From NCBI GenBank assembly GCA_017302755.1, contig JAFLCR010000075.1:1-9751 (forward strand): a stretch of 9,751 nt of DNA, read 5' to 3'. This document shows, in pieces, positions 1 to 6,434 of the stretch. A model generated the notes under the pieces. It saw nothing but the letters and a program-made list of their open reading frames with translations. It was not told the DNA's origin and did not search any database. Position numbers and translations under genes: made by a program. This stretch comes from Alphaproteobacteria bacterium (lineage in GTDB: Bacteria; Pseudomonadota; Alphaproteobacteria; Rickettsiales; JAFLCR01). Each line of letters starts with the position of its first letter. The stretch's first letter is position 1.

Positions 1-2691
1 GTGCCGACGCAGGACATCGTGCTTGGCCTTTACTACCTGAGCCTTGAAGGCGAAGGCGAGCCGGGCGAAGGCATGGCGTTCTCGGGTATCCATGAAGTGC
101 AGCTGGCGCTCGACGCGCGCGCTGTCTCCATGCACACGAAAATCAAGTGCCGCTACACGGGCGTGGACTCTGAGGGCAACGAAGTGACCCAGGTGGTGCA
201 GACCACGCCGGGCCGCATGCTGCTTTCCGAAGTGCTGCCCCGCCATCCCGCGGTGCCGTTCGAGCGCATCAACAAGATTCTTACCAAGAAGGAAGTGTCG
301 AACCTGATCGACATCGTCTACCGCCATTGCGGCCAGAAGCGGACGGTGATTTTCGCCGACCAGCTGATGGGGCTTGGGTTCAAGCATGCGTGCCGCGCCG
401 GTATTTCCTTCGGCAAGGATGACATGATCATCCCGCCCACGAAGGAAAAGCACATCGGCCAGACGCTCGCGGAAGTGAAGCAGTTCGAGCAGCAATACTC
501 GGACGGTCTCATCACGCGCGGCGAAAAGTACAACAAGGTCGTCGACGCCTGGTCGCATTGCACCGAGCGCGTGGCCGACGACATGATGAAGTACATCTCC
601 GGCCAGATCAGCGACGGCAAGGCCAAGCGCGAGAAGAAGCACATCAACTCCATCTACATGATGGCCCATTCCGGCGCGCGTGGCTCCGCGGCGCAGATCA
701 AGCAGCTCGCGGGTATGCGCGGCCTGATGGCGAAGCCTTCGGGCGAAATCATCGAGACGCCCATCATCTCGAACTTCAAGGAAGGTCTGACCGTTCTTGA
801 ATACTTCAACTCTTCGCATGGTGCGCGTAAGGGTCTGGCGGATACGGCGCTTAAGACGGCGAACTCGGGTTACCTCACCCGCCGCCTGGTGGACGTATCG
901 CAGGACTGCATCATCACCATCGACGATTGCGGCACCGAGCGCGGCATCGTCGGCAAGGCGGTGATCGACGGCGGCGAGGAAATCGTGCCGCTGCGCGATA
1001 TCATCCTGGGCCGTACCTCGGCGAAGGATGTGTCGCATCCGGCCGAGAAAAAGCTGATTGTTCGCGCAGGCGAGCTGATTGACGAAGTGGTGATCGAGAA
1101 GATCGACGCCGCCGGCGTCGAGCAGCTGCTCATCCGCTCCGTGCTGACCTGCGAAAGCGAGAAGGGCGTGTGCGCGAAGTGCTATGGCCGTGACTTGGCG
1201 CGCGGCACGCCGGTGAACGTCGGCGAAGCGGTGGGCGTCATCGCGGCGCAGTCGATCGGCGAACCCGGCACGCAGCTTACGATGCGCACCTTCCACATCG
1301 GTGGCGCGGCGCAGCGCGGTGCGGAGCAATCCAGCATCGAGGCTTCGCATAACGACGCCACGCTGCATCTGGAAAACAAGAACGTGGTGGAAGACTCCAA
1401 GGGTCGCCAGGTCATCATGAGCCGCACCTGCGAACTCATCCTGCGCGACGCGCAGAAGCGTGAACGCGCGCGGCACAAGCTGCCGTACGGCGCGCGCCTG
1501 CTCGTCAAGGAGGGCACGGTCGTCCAGAAAGGCCAGAAGCTGGCCGAGTGGGATCCGTACACCATCCCCATCATCACGGAGCGGGAAGGTATCGCCCGTT
1601 ACCGCGACCTGGTGGAAAGCGTCTCGCTTCGCGAAATCCTCGACGAATCGACCGGCATTTCCAACAAGGTGATCATCGACTGGCGTCAGCAGACGCGTGG
1701 CGCCGATCTGCGTCCGCGCATTGCGCTGCGGGATAAGAACGACGAGATCATCACCCTCGCCAATGGCCTGGAAGCCCGTTACTTCCTGCCGGTGAACGCG
1801 ATCCTCTCGGTCGAAGACGGCCAGAAGGTGCATGCGGGCGACGTGCTGGCGCGTATTCCGCGTGAATCCACCAAGACCCGCGACATCACCGGCGGTCTGC
1901 CGCGCGTGGCGGAACTGTTCGAAGCCCGCAAGCCCAAGGATCACGCGATCATCAGTGAATCCGAAGGCACGGTCGAATTCGGTAAGGATTACAAGAACAA
2001 GCGTCGCATCATCATCCGTTCCAAGGATGAAGCCGCGGAGCCGGTCGAATACCTCATCCCGAAGGGCAAGCACATCACCGTTCAGGAAGGCGATTTCGTC
2101 CGCAAGGGCGACCTGCTGATGGACGGCAACCCCGTGCCGCATGACATTCTGAAGGTCATGGGCGTGGAAGCGCTGGCCAAGTATCTGGTGAACGAAATCC
2201 AGCAGGTCTACCGCCTGCAGGGCGTGCTCATCAACGACAAGCACATCGAAGTGATTGTCCGTCAGATGCTGCAGAAGATTCAGATCGAGGACGCGGGCGA
2301 AACCACCTTCCTCACCGGGGAAGAAGTCGATCGCGACGAGTTCGCCGAAGTGAACGCCAAGACGGCTGGCCAGGGCTATAAGCCCGCCATCGGCAGCCAT
2401 GTGCTCCAGGGCATCACCAAGGCCAGCTTGCAGACCTCGTCCTTCATCTCCGCCGCGTCGTTCCAGGAAACGACTCGCGTGCTCACCGAAGCCGCGGTGG
2501 CGGGCAAGAAGGATACGCTGCGCGGTCTCAAGGAAAACGTCATCGTCGGCCGCCTCATCCCGGCGGGCACCGGCAATTACGTGAACAAGGTGAAGAAGAT
2601 CGCGCATGAACGCGATAAGGAAGCCGAGCTGGCGGCCAACGCCAACGACGAGGCAGGCGGCGATGAGCCGCAGGCGCTCACTGGAAGCTGA
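1..2691 (+). CDS. rpoC: DNA-directed RNA polymerase subunit beta' (C-terminal part, 5' end outside window)
   Basis: This is the largest catalytic subunit of RNA polymerase. The 896 visible residues align with E. coli RpoC from about residue 505, so roughly 500 N-terminal residues, including the NADFDGD active-site loop, lie left of the window; the GTG at base 1 is an internal codon, not the start. The second zinc site is intact at C310, C384, C391 and C394, with the same 74-7-3 spacing as E. coli C814/C888/C895/C898. The bridge helix spans about residues 273-302 and the trigger loop follows GEPGTQLTMRTFHIGG (about 421-435, H432 matching E. coli H936). About 190 residues after that form the SI3-type insertion in the trigger loop, before TRDITGGLPRVAELFEARKP. 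The implied full length, about 1400 residues, is normal. It is the last gene of its operon here, since a strong terminator starts 17 bases after the stop. Confidence 0.98.
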   Translation: MPTQDIVLGLYYLSLEGEGEPGEGMAFSGIHEVQLALDARAVSMHTKIKCRYTGVDSEGNEVTQVVQTTPGRMLLSEVLPRHPAVPFERINKILTKKEVSNLIDIVYRHCGQKRTVIFADQLMGLGFKHACRAGISFGKDDMIIPPTKEKHIGQTLAEVKQFEQQYSDGLITRGEKYNKVVDAWSHCTERVADDMMKYISGQISDGKAKREKKHINSIYMMAHSGARGSAAQIKQLAGMRGLMAKPSGEIIETPIISNFKEGLTVLEYFNSSHGARKGLADTALKTANSGYLTRRLVDVSQDCIITIDDCGTERGIVGKAVIDGGEEIVPLRDIILGRTSAKDVSHPAEKKLIVRAGELIDEVVIEKIDAAGVEQLLIRSVLTCESEKGVCAKCYGRDLARGTPVNVGEAVGVIAAQSIGEPGTQLTMRTFHIGGAAQRGAEQSSIEASHNDATLHLENKNVVEDSKGRQVIMSRTCELILRDAQKRERARHKLPYGARLLVKEGTVVQKGQKLAEWDPYTIPIITEREGIARYRDLVESVSLREILDESTGISNKVIIDWRQQTRGADLRPRIALRDKNDEIITLANGLEARYFLPVNAILSVEDGQKVHAGDVLARIPRESTKTRDITGGLPRVAELFEARKPKDHAIISESEGTVEFGKDYKNKRRIIIRSKDEAAEPVEYLIPKGKHITVQEGDFVRKGDLLMDGNPVPHDILKVMGVEALAKYLVNEIQQVYRLQGVLINDKHIEVIVRQMLQKIQIEDAGETTFLTGEEVDRDEFAEVNAKTAGQGYKPAIGSHVLQGITKASLQTSSFISAASFQETTRVLTEAAVAGKKDTLRGLKENVIVGRLIPAGTGNYVNKVKKIAHERDKEAELAANANDEAGGDEPQALTGS

Positions 2692-2708
2692 GGTCATCCT
2701 CTTTTTAG

Positions 2709-2744
2709 AAAAAAGCCCCGCTGCATGACAGCGGGGCTTTTTTT
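2709..2744 (+). terminator. Rho-independent terminator of the rpoC operon
   Basis: A 10-bp perfect GC-rich stem (2714-2723 with 2729-2738) closes a 5-base loop, CATGA. The stem is extended by five A-T pairs, and a run of seven T begins at 2738. The A tract upstream makes it potentially bidirectional, but no gene on the minus strand ends here. It separates rpoC from the RTX gene, so that gene needs its own promoter. Confidence 0.93.
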
Positions 2745-2796
2745 GTTGCGGATATCTGGGATTTCCTTGAGATAACTCGTTCTATTTTTTTCGACT

Positions 2797-2802
2797 AGGA
2801 GA
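2797..2802 (+). promoter_or_regulatory. Ribosome binding site of the RTX gene
   Basis: AGGAGA lies four bases before the ATG at 2807 and fixes that start. It is the only strong Shine-Dalgarno motif I see before a gene in this window. The 62 bases between the preceding terminator and this ATG must also hold the promoter. A loose -35/-10 pair (TTGCGG at 2746 and GATAAC at 2771, spacer 19) is too weak to call. Confidence 0.75.
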
Positions 2803-2806
2803 AACC

Positions 2807-3907
2807 ATGTCCAACAATACTCTCGGCCAACAGACCCGTACCACGCTCGGCCTCAGCCAGACGGCGCCTTCGAGCGTCACTAATTTCACCGCCACCGTGA
2901 TGGGCTTTCCCACGTCGGGCATCGACGGCACGGACGGCGCGGATTCTATTTCCGGTTCCCTGACCACGAATTACATCTTCGGCAATGGCGGCGCCGATAC
3001 GCTTGACGCGGCGAATGGCCCCGCCATCCTGCTCGGCGGCACGGGCGCGGACGTGTTCATCGCGCGCGCGGGCACCAGCTCGCTGGGGCTTTACAGCAAC
3101 CATGTCGCCGATTTCGAACTCGGCAGCGATGTGGTCAACATGACCAACACTGGCGCGACCTCGTTCAGCCAGCTTGCCATCACCTTTGGCGGCACGGGCA
3201 GCAACAGCGCCACCATCACCTACGGCAACACGCAGCTGCTGCTCGTGAGCCTCGATAACTTGAGCAGCATCAACAGCTCCAGCTTCATCTTCGGCTCCGG
3301 CGGTTCGGACACCACCTCTTCGGGAAGCTCCGGCGCCACCAGCGGGGCGGATTCCTTCTCTGGCCAGGCCATTGCCGATCTGTTTGAGGGCGGCGCGGGC
3401 GCGGATCTGATCGCAGGCTTTGCGGGCAATGATTCGCTGTATGGCAATACCGATGCCGACACGCTTACCGGCAACCGCAACGACGATTTGCTTTTCGGCG
3501 GCCAGGGTAACGACAAGCTGGAAGGCAATCTCGACAACGATTCGCTGTTCGGCAATTTCGCCGAGGACACGCTCCATGGTGGAGCGGGCAATGACTCGCT
3601 GCACGGTGGCCAGGGCAACGATACGCTGAACGGCGGCGAAGGCGACGATTCGCACAACGGCGGACTTGGCGATGACGTGTTCGTTTACAGTGCGCTTTCG
3701 GGCACGGACCACATCTTTGGTTTCGCGGGCGCGGGCGTCGCGGGCGGCGACGTGATTCAGATCGCGTCCTCGCTGCTGGGCGGCAGCTCGGTGACGAGCC
3801 TGATCACGGTGGCCAACGGCGACAGCACCATTACGCTTTCTTCCGGCCACGCGATCGTGGTGGAAGAAGTGGTTGGGCTTACGGCCAGTGATTTCTCGAT
3901 CGTCTGA
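2807..3907 (+). CDS. RTX calcium-binding protein, probable type I secretion substrate
   Basis: Predicted extracellular protein of 366 residues built of glycine- and aspartate-rich nonapeptides (GGxGxDxUx) that bind calcium and fold into parallel beta-rolls after export. There is no N-terminal signal peptide, as expected for type I substrates. Residues 41-85 hold five nonapeptides and residues 177-293 hold thirteen in unbroken register. Each roll is followed by a similar beta-rich tail resembling the C-terminal domain of serralysin-type type I substrates; the last one ends in GLTASDFSIV, with a hydrophobic C-terminus after an acidic pair. I see no catalytic domain, so its role (adhesin, S-layer-like or matrix protein) is unknown. 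No ABC exporter or membrane-fusion gene is in the window. It has its own terminator and a good ribosome site, so it is probably monocistronic. RTX family assignment is firm; secretion is inferred from family knowledge. Confidence 0.88.
   Translation: MSNNTLGQQTRTTLGLSQTAPSSVTNFTATVMGFPTSGIDGTDGADSISGSLTTNYIFGNGGADTLDAANGPAILLGGTGADVFIARAGTSSLGLYSNHVADFELGSDVVNMTNTGATSFSQLAITFGGTGSNSATITYGNTQLLLVSLDNLSSINSSSFIFGSGGSDTTSSGSSGATSGADSFSGQAIADLFEGGAGADLIAGFAGNDSLYGNTDADTLTGNRNDDLLFGGQGNDKLEGNLDNDSLFGNFAEDTLHGGAGNDSLHGGQGNDTLNGGEGDDSHNGGLGDDVFVYSALSGTDHIFGFAGAGVAGGDVIQIASSLLGGSSVTSLITVANGDSTITLSSGHAIVVEEVVGLTASDFSIV
2927..3061 (+). repeat. RTX nonapeptide block A (5 repeats, degenerate)
   Basis: This encodes residues 41-85 of the RTX protein, five units of nine. 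Units 1, 3 and 5 (GTDGADSIS, GNGGADTLD, GGTGADVFI) start exactly 18 residues apart and keep the aspartate at position 6. Units 2 and 4 have lost the calcium-binding consensus. The alternation suits a beta-roll in which one face carries the sites. Confidence 0.8.
3335..3685 (+). repeat. RTX nonapeptide block B (13 repeats)
   Basis: This encodes residues 177-293, thirteen nonapeptides in one continuous register without indels. Position 6 is aspartate in all thirteen, and position 1 is glycine in all but the first. Units 5, 6, 8 and 9 have asparagine at position 2 and have lost the glycine at position 4, so their calcium sites are probably weaker. Units 4-7 (3416-3523) and 8-11 (3524-3631) resemble each other pairwise and look like a 108-base duplication. 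Confidence 0.88.
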
Positions 3908-3926
3908 TCACACCGGTTGTTAAAAG

Positions 3927-3956
3927 AAAAGCCGGCCTTTGGGCCGGCTTTTTTTT
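3927..3956. terminator. Bidirectional terminator shared by the RTX gene and rlmN
   Basis: A perfect 7-bp GC stem (3931-3937 with 3942-3948) closes a 4-base loop and is extended by four A-T pairs. On the plus strand it is followed by T to 3956; on the minus strand the tail reads TTTTCTTTTAA. The last two T of the plus-strand tract fall inside the rlmN stop codon (3955-3957), so the hairpin starts immediately after rlmN ends. Confidence 0.9.
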
Positions 3957-5127
3957 ACACTGATGCGGCGCTTTCCTTCTGCTGCTTGAGCAGCACGCTC
4001 TTGCGCACTTTCTCGCTGTCGCTTTTCAGCTGGCCGCAGGCGGCGTAGATGTCGCGGCCTCTGGGGGTGCGCACGGGAGAGGCGTAGCCGGCGGCGAGGA
4101 CGACTTGCGCGAAGGCTTCGATCTGCTCCCAGCTGGAGCATTCATACGGCGCGCCGGGCCAGGCGTTGAAGGGGATCAGGTTGATTTTCGCCGGGATGCC
4201 TTTGATGAGCTTCACCAAGGCCCGCGCGTCGGCGAGCGAGTCGTTCACGCCTTTCAGCATCACGTATTCGAAGGTGATGCGGCGCGAGTTGGAGGCGGTG
4301 GGGTAATCGCGGCAGGCTTGCAGCAATTCGGCGATGGGGTATTTCTTATTGAGCGGCACGATGACGTCGCGCAACTCGTCCGTTACCGCATGGAGCGAGA
4401 TCGCGAGGTTCACGGCAAGCTCTTCGCCGCATTGGCGGATCATCGGCACCACGCCGGAAGTGGACAGCGTGATCTTGCGGCGCGAGAGCGAGATGCCTTC
4501 GCCGTCCATGATGATCTTGAGCGCCTTAGCGACGTTCTCGTAATTGTAGAGCGGCTCGCCCATGCCCATCATCACGATGTTGGTGAGCAGGCGCGGTTCC
4601 TTGCTTGAAGGCCATTCGCCCAGCGCGTCGCGCGCGAGCATGAACTGGGAAACGATTTCTTCCGCCGTCAGGTTGCGCACCAGTTTTTGTGTGCCGGTGT
4701 GGCAGAACTTGCAGGTGAGGGTGCAGCCGACCTGGCTGGAGACGCAAAGCGCGCCGCGGTCTTCCTCGGGGATGAAGACGCTTTCGGCCTTGTTGCCATC
4801 GGCAAATTGCAGGAGCCATTTGCGGGTGCCGTCGAAGGAGGTGAGGTCTTTGTCCGCGAGCGGGCGGGCGAGGGTATACATGCCGTCCAGGCGCTCGCGC
4901 AGCTTCTTGGCGAGGGGGGTCATTTCGTCAAAGGTTTTGGCGCCGCGATGGTAGATCCAGTGCCAGAGCTGGGAGGCGCGGAATTTGGATTCGCCGAGCG
5001 CCAGCACTTCGGCCAGTAGCTCCTCGCGTGACAGGCCGATCATGGGCTTGCGGCCGTCGGCCTTGGCGGGCGCAGGAGCGTCCGGGAGGGCGTGGGTTTC
5101 GGGGAGGAGGGCGGGGGAGAATTCCAT
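3955..5127 (-). CDS. rlmN: Dual-specificity 23S rRNA (A2503-C2) / tRNA (A37-C2) methyltransferase RlmN
   Basis: Radical-SAM enzyme that methylates C2 of adenosine 2503 in 23S rRNA and, in characterised homologues, A37 of some tRNAs. The product is 390 residues from the chosen ATG. The [4Fe-4S] cysteines C135, C139 and C142 form the CxxxCxxC motif; C128 and C364 match the two E. coli cysteines (C118, C355) used in the methyl-transfer mechanism, and MGMGEP is the SAM-binding GEP motif. The frame is open to an ATG at 5211, giving 28 more residues, but that extension is unlike the family, overlaps a hairpin, and would make the protein long for alphaproteobacterial RlmN. The chosen start has no Shine-Dalgarno; TATAAG ends six bases before it. 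It lies downstream of an IalB-family gene on the same strand, with an AT-rich gene between. Confidence 0.96.
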   Translation of the reverse strand: MEFSPALLPETHALPDAPAPAKADGRKPMIGLSREELLAEVLALGESKFRASQLWHWIYHRGAKTFDEMTPLAKKLRERLDGMYTLARPLADKDLTSFDGTRKWLLQFADGNKAESVFIPEEDRGALCVSSQVGCTLTCKFCHTGTQKLVRNLTAEEIVSQFMLARDALGEWPSSKEPRLLTNIVMMGMGEPLYNYENVAKALKIIMDGEGISLSRRKITLSTSGVVPMIRQCGEELAVNLAISLHAVTDELRDVIVPLNKKYPIAELLQACRDYPTASNSRRITFEYVMLKGVNDSLADARALVKLIKGIPAKINLIPFNAWPGAPYECSSWEQIEAFAQVVLAAGYASPVRTPRGRDIYAACGQLKSDSEKVRKSVLLKQQKESAASV

Positions 5128-5133
5128 GGGGGT

Positions 5134-5139
5134 CTTATA
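5134..5139 (-). promoter_or_regulatory. Possible -10 element just upstream of rlmN
   Basis: TATAAG on the minus strand matches the sigma-70 -10 consensus in five of six positions and ends six bases before the rlmN ATG. If used, the mRNA would be leaderless or nearly so. I find no convincing -35 hexamer 16-18 bases upstream, so this is tentative. Confidence 0.3.
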
Positions 5140-5191
5140 CAGGGTATTTATGACGGGACTGTTGCATGCGCTGCGAGAATAATGGATTTTC

Positions 5192-5220
5192 TGCAGCCTA
5201 GGCAATTCCATCAGGCTGTA
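5192..5220. other. Hairpin in the gap between the 170-residue gene and rlmN
   Basis: TGCAGCCT (5192-5199) pairs with AGGCTGTA (5213-5220), an 8-bp stem with one G-T pair and a 13-base loop. It lies between the stop of the upstream minus-strand gene (5253) and the rlmN ATG (5127), and covers the alternative rlmN ATG at 5211. There is no T tract on either side, so it is not a standard terminator; it could be a processing site or a remnant. The rest of the 125-base gap shows nothing else I can name. Confidence 0.35.
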
Positions 5221-5252
5221 TAAGGCGCTGTTCGGCGGATGACAAGTGAGAG

Positions 5253-5765
5253 CTATCTAAGCTGGGCAAGCTGCTCACGGAGCGGGGAGAGATCCAGATT
5301 TTCAGATTGAATTTTATGAATATAGGGGGCGGTGACGGCGACATCCACTTCCCCGTCCATTCTACTGAATTCCGCTAGCATTTTTACCGTAAATTGCTGA
5401 ACGGTGAAGTCTTGCAATTGATGGTTTTCGGCGGCATCCGCATCAAAAAGGGCACGAATAAGCGCTTTGCCCATATTCTCGCGCAGCTGATTACAAGCGC
5501 CGTTTAACACATTGTAGCGCCAGTCTTCAGGCAATGCTGCGGCGCCACCCCGCGCAGCGGTTTCTTGCTCATGCCCTAAAGCATTGTAAGCCCAATCTGA
5601 ATACGCCGCGGCAGCGTGTGCCAAATGATCGACGATAGGTTTAATATTGTTTATTAATGAAGTAGCAAAAAAACCTACTAAAAGAGAACCGTCGTCAATA
5701 CCGACAGATCCCAGAGCGCCGCTTAATTTGAGCACTCTATCGATGTGTTCTTCAGGAGGAAACAT
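5253..5765 (-). CDS. Hypothetical protein, 170 residues, in AT-rich DNA
   Basis: I do not recognise this protein. It appears soluble, mostly helical and acidic, with no signal peptide, no clear membrane segment (residues 25-41 are only mildly hydrophobic), one cysteine and no catalytic motif I can name. Counted by hand, bases 5281-5760 are about 48% G+C, against roughly 60-67% in sampled stretches of rlmN and ialB, and codons such as AAA, TTA and ATA are more common. The 94 bases upstream are far more AT-rich. The ATG at 5765 has no Shine-Dalgarno at normal distance; a hairpin ends three bases before it. It sits between ialB and rlmN, on the same strand as both. Base composition suggests recent acquisition. 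That it is a real gene is likely, since the frame is open for 170 codons in DNA of moderate composition. Confidence 0.7.
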   Translation of the reverse strand: MFPPEEHIDRVLKLSGALGSVGIDDGSLLVGFFATSLINNIKPIVDHLAHAAAAYSDWAYNALGHEQETAARGGAAALPEDWRYNVLNGACNQLRENMGKALIRALFDADAAENHQLQDFTVQQFTVKMLAEFSRMDGEVDVAVTAPYIHKIQSENLDLSPLREQLAQLR

Positions 5766-5768
5766 GGG

Positions 5769-5790
5769 GGAGACTTTCGCGTGAATCTCC
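5769..5790 (-). promoter_or_regulatory. Hairpin in the 5' leader of the 170-residue gene
   Basis: On the minus strand GGAGATTC pairs with GAA and TCTCC across a 4-base loop, giving 8 bp with a two-base bulge. The structure ends three bases before the ATG. Its 5' arm carries GGAGA, the only Shine-Dalgarno-like sequence nearby, at an unusually long distance (about 20 bases) in the linear message. A role in translation control is possible but unproven. Confidence 0.35.
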
Positions 5791-5859
5791 CTTTAATGTG
5801 CCTTAATATATTTACTATTTTATTTCTTCTTGATTTATAGTTAATAATCATAATGTTAA
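5791..5859. other. Strongly AT-rich intergenic stretch
   Basis: With the hairpin next to it, this forms the 94-base gap between ialB and the 170-residue gene. It is dominated by A/T with several TTAAT and TATAAA-like words (for example TATAAA on the minus strand near 5839). It probably holds the promoter of the 170-residue gene, but so many weak -10 matches exist that no single one can be chosen. I see no T-tract terminator for ialB. Confidence 0.45.
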
Positions 5860-6378
5860 TTATTTCGCGCAGAGCTGTTTCATACGCTGATAGGCCACGC
5901 TTAAGCCTTTCAAGGGGTAGGAATGGCTGATTTCCTTGCCGTCGGGGCCGAAGGCGCGCACCGTGGCCAGGCTGCCTTTTTTGAGGGCGGCGGCGATGGC
6001 GGCATCCTGGCCAGAGGTATAGGCCCAGGCGCGAGCGCCATCGGTGAACAGCTTGTAGCTGGTGGTGTCTACCTCCAGCGTTGCATCGGAGCCGGGCTTG
6101 TAGGGGATGCCCGAGGCGGTGTTCACCTCGTCCTTGCCGCCGCGCAGCGCCAGCAGGAGAAAGGGTTTTTCACCCCCCGGCGAGGCCTGGGAAGCTCCGG
6201 GCTGGGCAGAATTGGGCAGGATGGCGGCGTAGCAGACCGTGCGCGGCCTGCCGCCCTCGTCGGCCTGGCGGACGGTATAGACCGCCCAGCCTTCGAAGCT
6301 CTGGTCGTAGTGCTGAGCGAAAGCGGGGGCGGCCAGCAAAAAAAGGGCCAGAAGGGCCGGAAAAATAGCGGCAATCAT
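5860..6378 (-). CDS. Invasion-associated locus B (IalB) family secreted protein
   Basis: Predicted periplasmic protein of 172 residues. A Sec signal peptide covers residues 1-21, with a leucine/alanine core and AFA before the likely cleavage at A21-Q22; unusually, the n-region has no lysine or arginine. The mature part has family features: a tryptophan soon after cleavage (W31), VCY at 48-50, a central FTDGARAWAY stretch, and a cysteine near the C-terminus (C170) that could pair with C49. The family is named after Bartonella IalB, linked to erythrocyte invasion, but most alphaproteobacterial members, including those beside rlmN, have no known function, and the name should not be read as evidence of virulence. 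It is divergent from ribA with a 56-base gap and upstream of rlmN on the same strand. No Shine-Dalgarno is evident before the ATG. Confidence 0.82.
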   Translation of the reverse strand: MIAAIFPALLALFLLAAPAFAQHYDQSFEGWAVYTVRQADEGGRPRTVCYAAILPNSAQPGASQASPGGEKPFLLLALRGGKDEVNTASGIPYKPGSDATLEVDTTSYKLFTDGARAWAYTSGQDAAIAAALKKGSLATVRAFGPDGKEISHSYPLKGLSVAYQRMKQLCAK

Positions 6379-6434
6379 GGTGGAAAGCGCAGTTAATGCG
6401 TGAAATTCTTGAGGTGATCCCTTATATCAGCCTC
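6379..6434. promoter_or_regulatory. Divergent ialB-ribA intergenic region
   Basis: These 56 bases must serve both divergent genes. For ribA, GTGAAA (6400) and TATATC (6423), 17 bases apart, each match the sigma-70 consensus in four of six positions, and the second ends six bases before the ATG at 6435. On the ialB side I find no better than a weak TTAACT-like word. The boxes are suggestions only. Confidence 0.3.

Noticed and set aside
1..2691. Shorter plus- and minus-strand open frames inside rpoC
   Set aside because: All overlap the highly conserved RpoC frame and show arginine/serine-rich shadow composition without motifs.
3335..3685. Repeat array as a CRISPR or DNA-level satellite
   Set aside because: The 27-base periodicity is that of in-frame RTX nonapeptides, with substitutions following the protein consensus; there are no spacers or palindromic repeats.
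2795..3850. A 351-codon open frame antisense to the RTX gene
   Set aside because: It mirrors the RTX reading frame in GC-rich DNA; its apparent repeats (VQRI, VIAR and similar) are the complement of the nonapeptide codons. It has no ribosome site or recognisable domain, and the sense gene is clear.
5128..5211. N-terminal extension of rlmN to the ATG at 5211
   Set aside because: The 28 added residues are unlike RlmN N-termini, the region overlaps a hairpin, no ribosome site precedes it, and the 390-residue form fits the family length.
5192..5220. Hairpin after the 170-residue gene as an intrinsic terminator or attachment site
   Set aside because: The stem is short with a wobble pair and a 13-base loop, has no T tract on either side, and no matching direct repeat is found at the other end of the AT-rich segment.
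6396..6434. Upstream ATG of ribA
   Set aside because: Possible, but it leaves only 17 bases to the divergent ialB and adds 13 residues that I do not see in homologues. It is mentioned as the alternative start.
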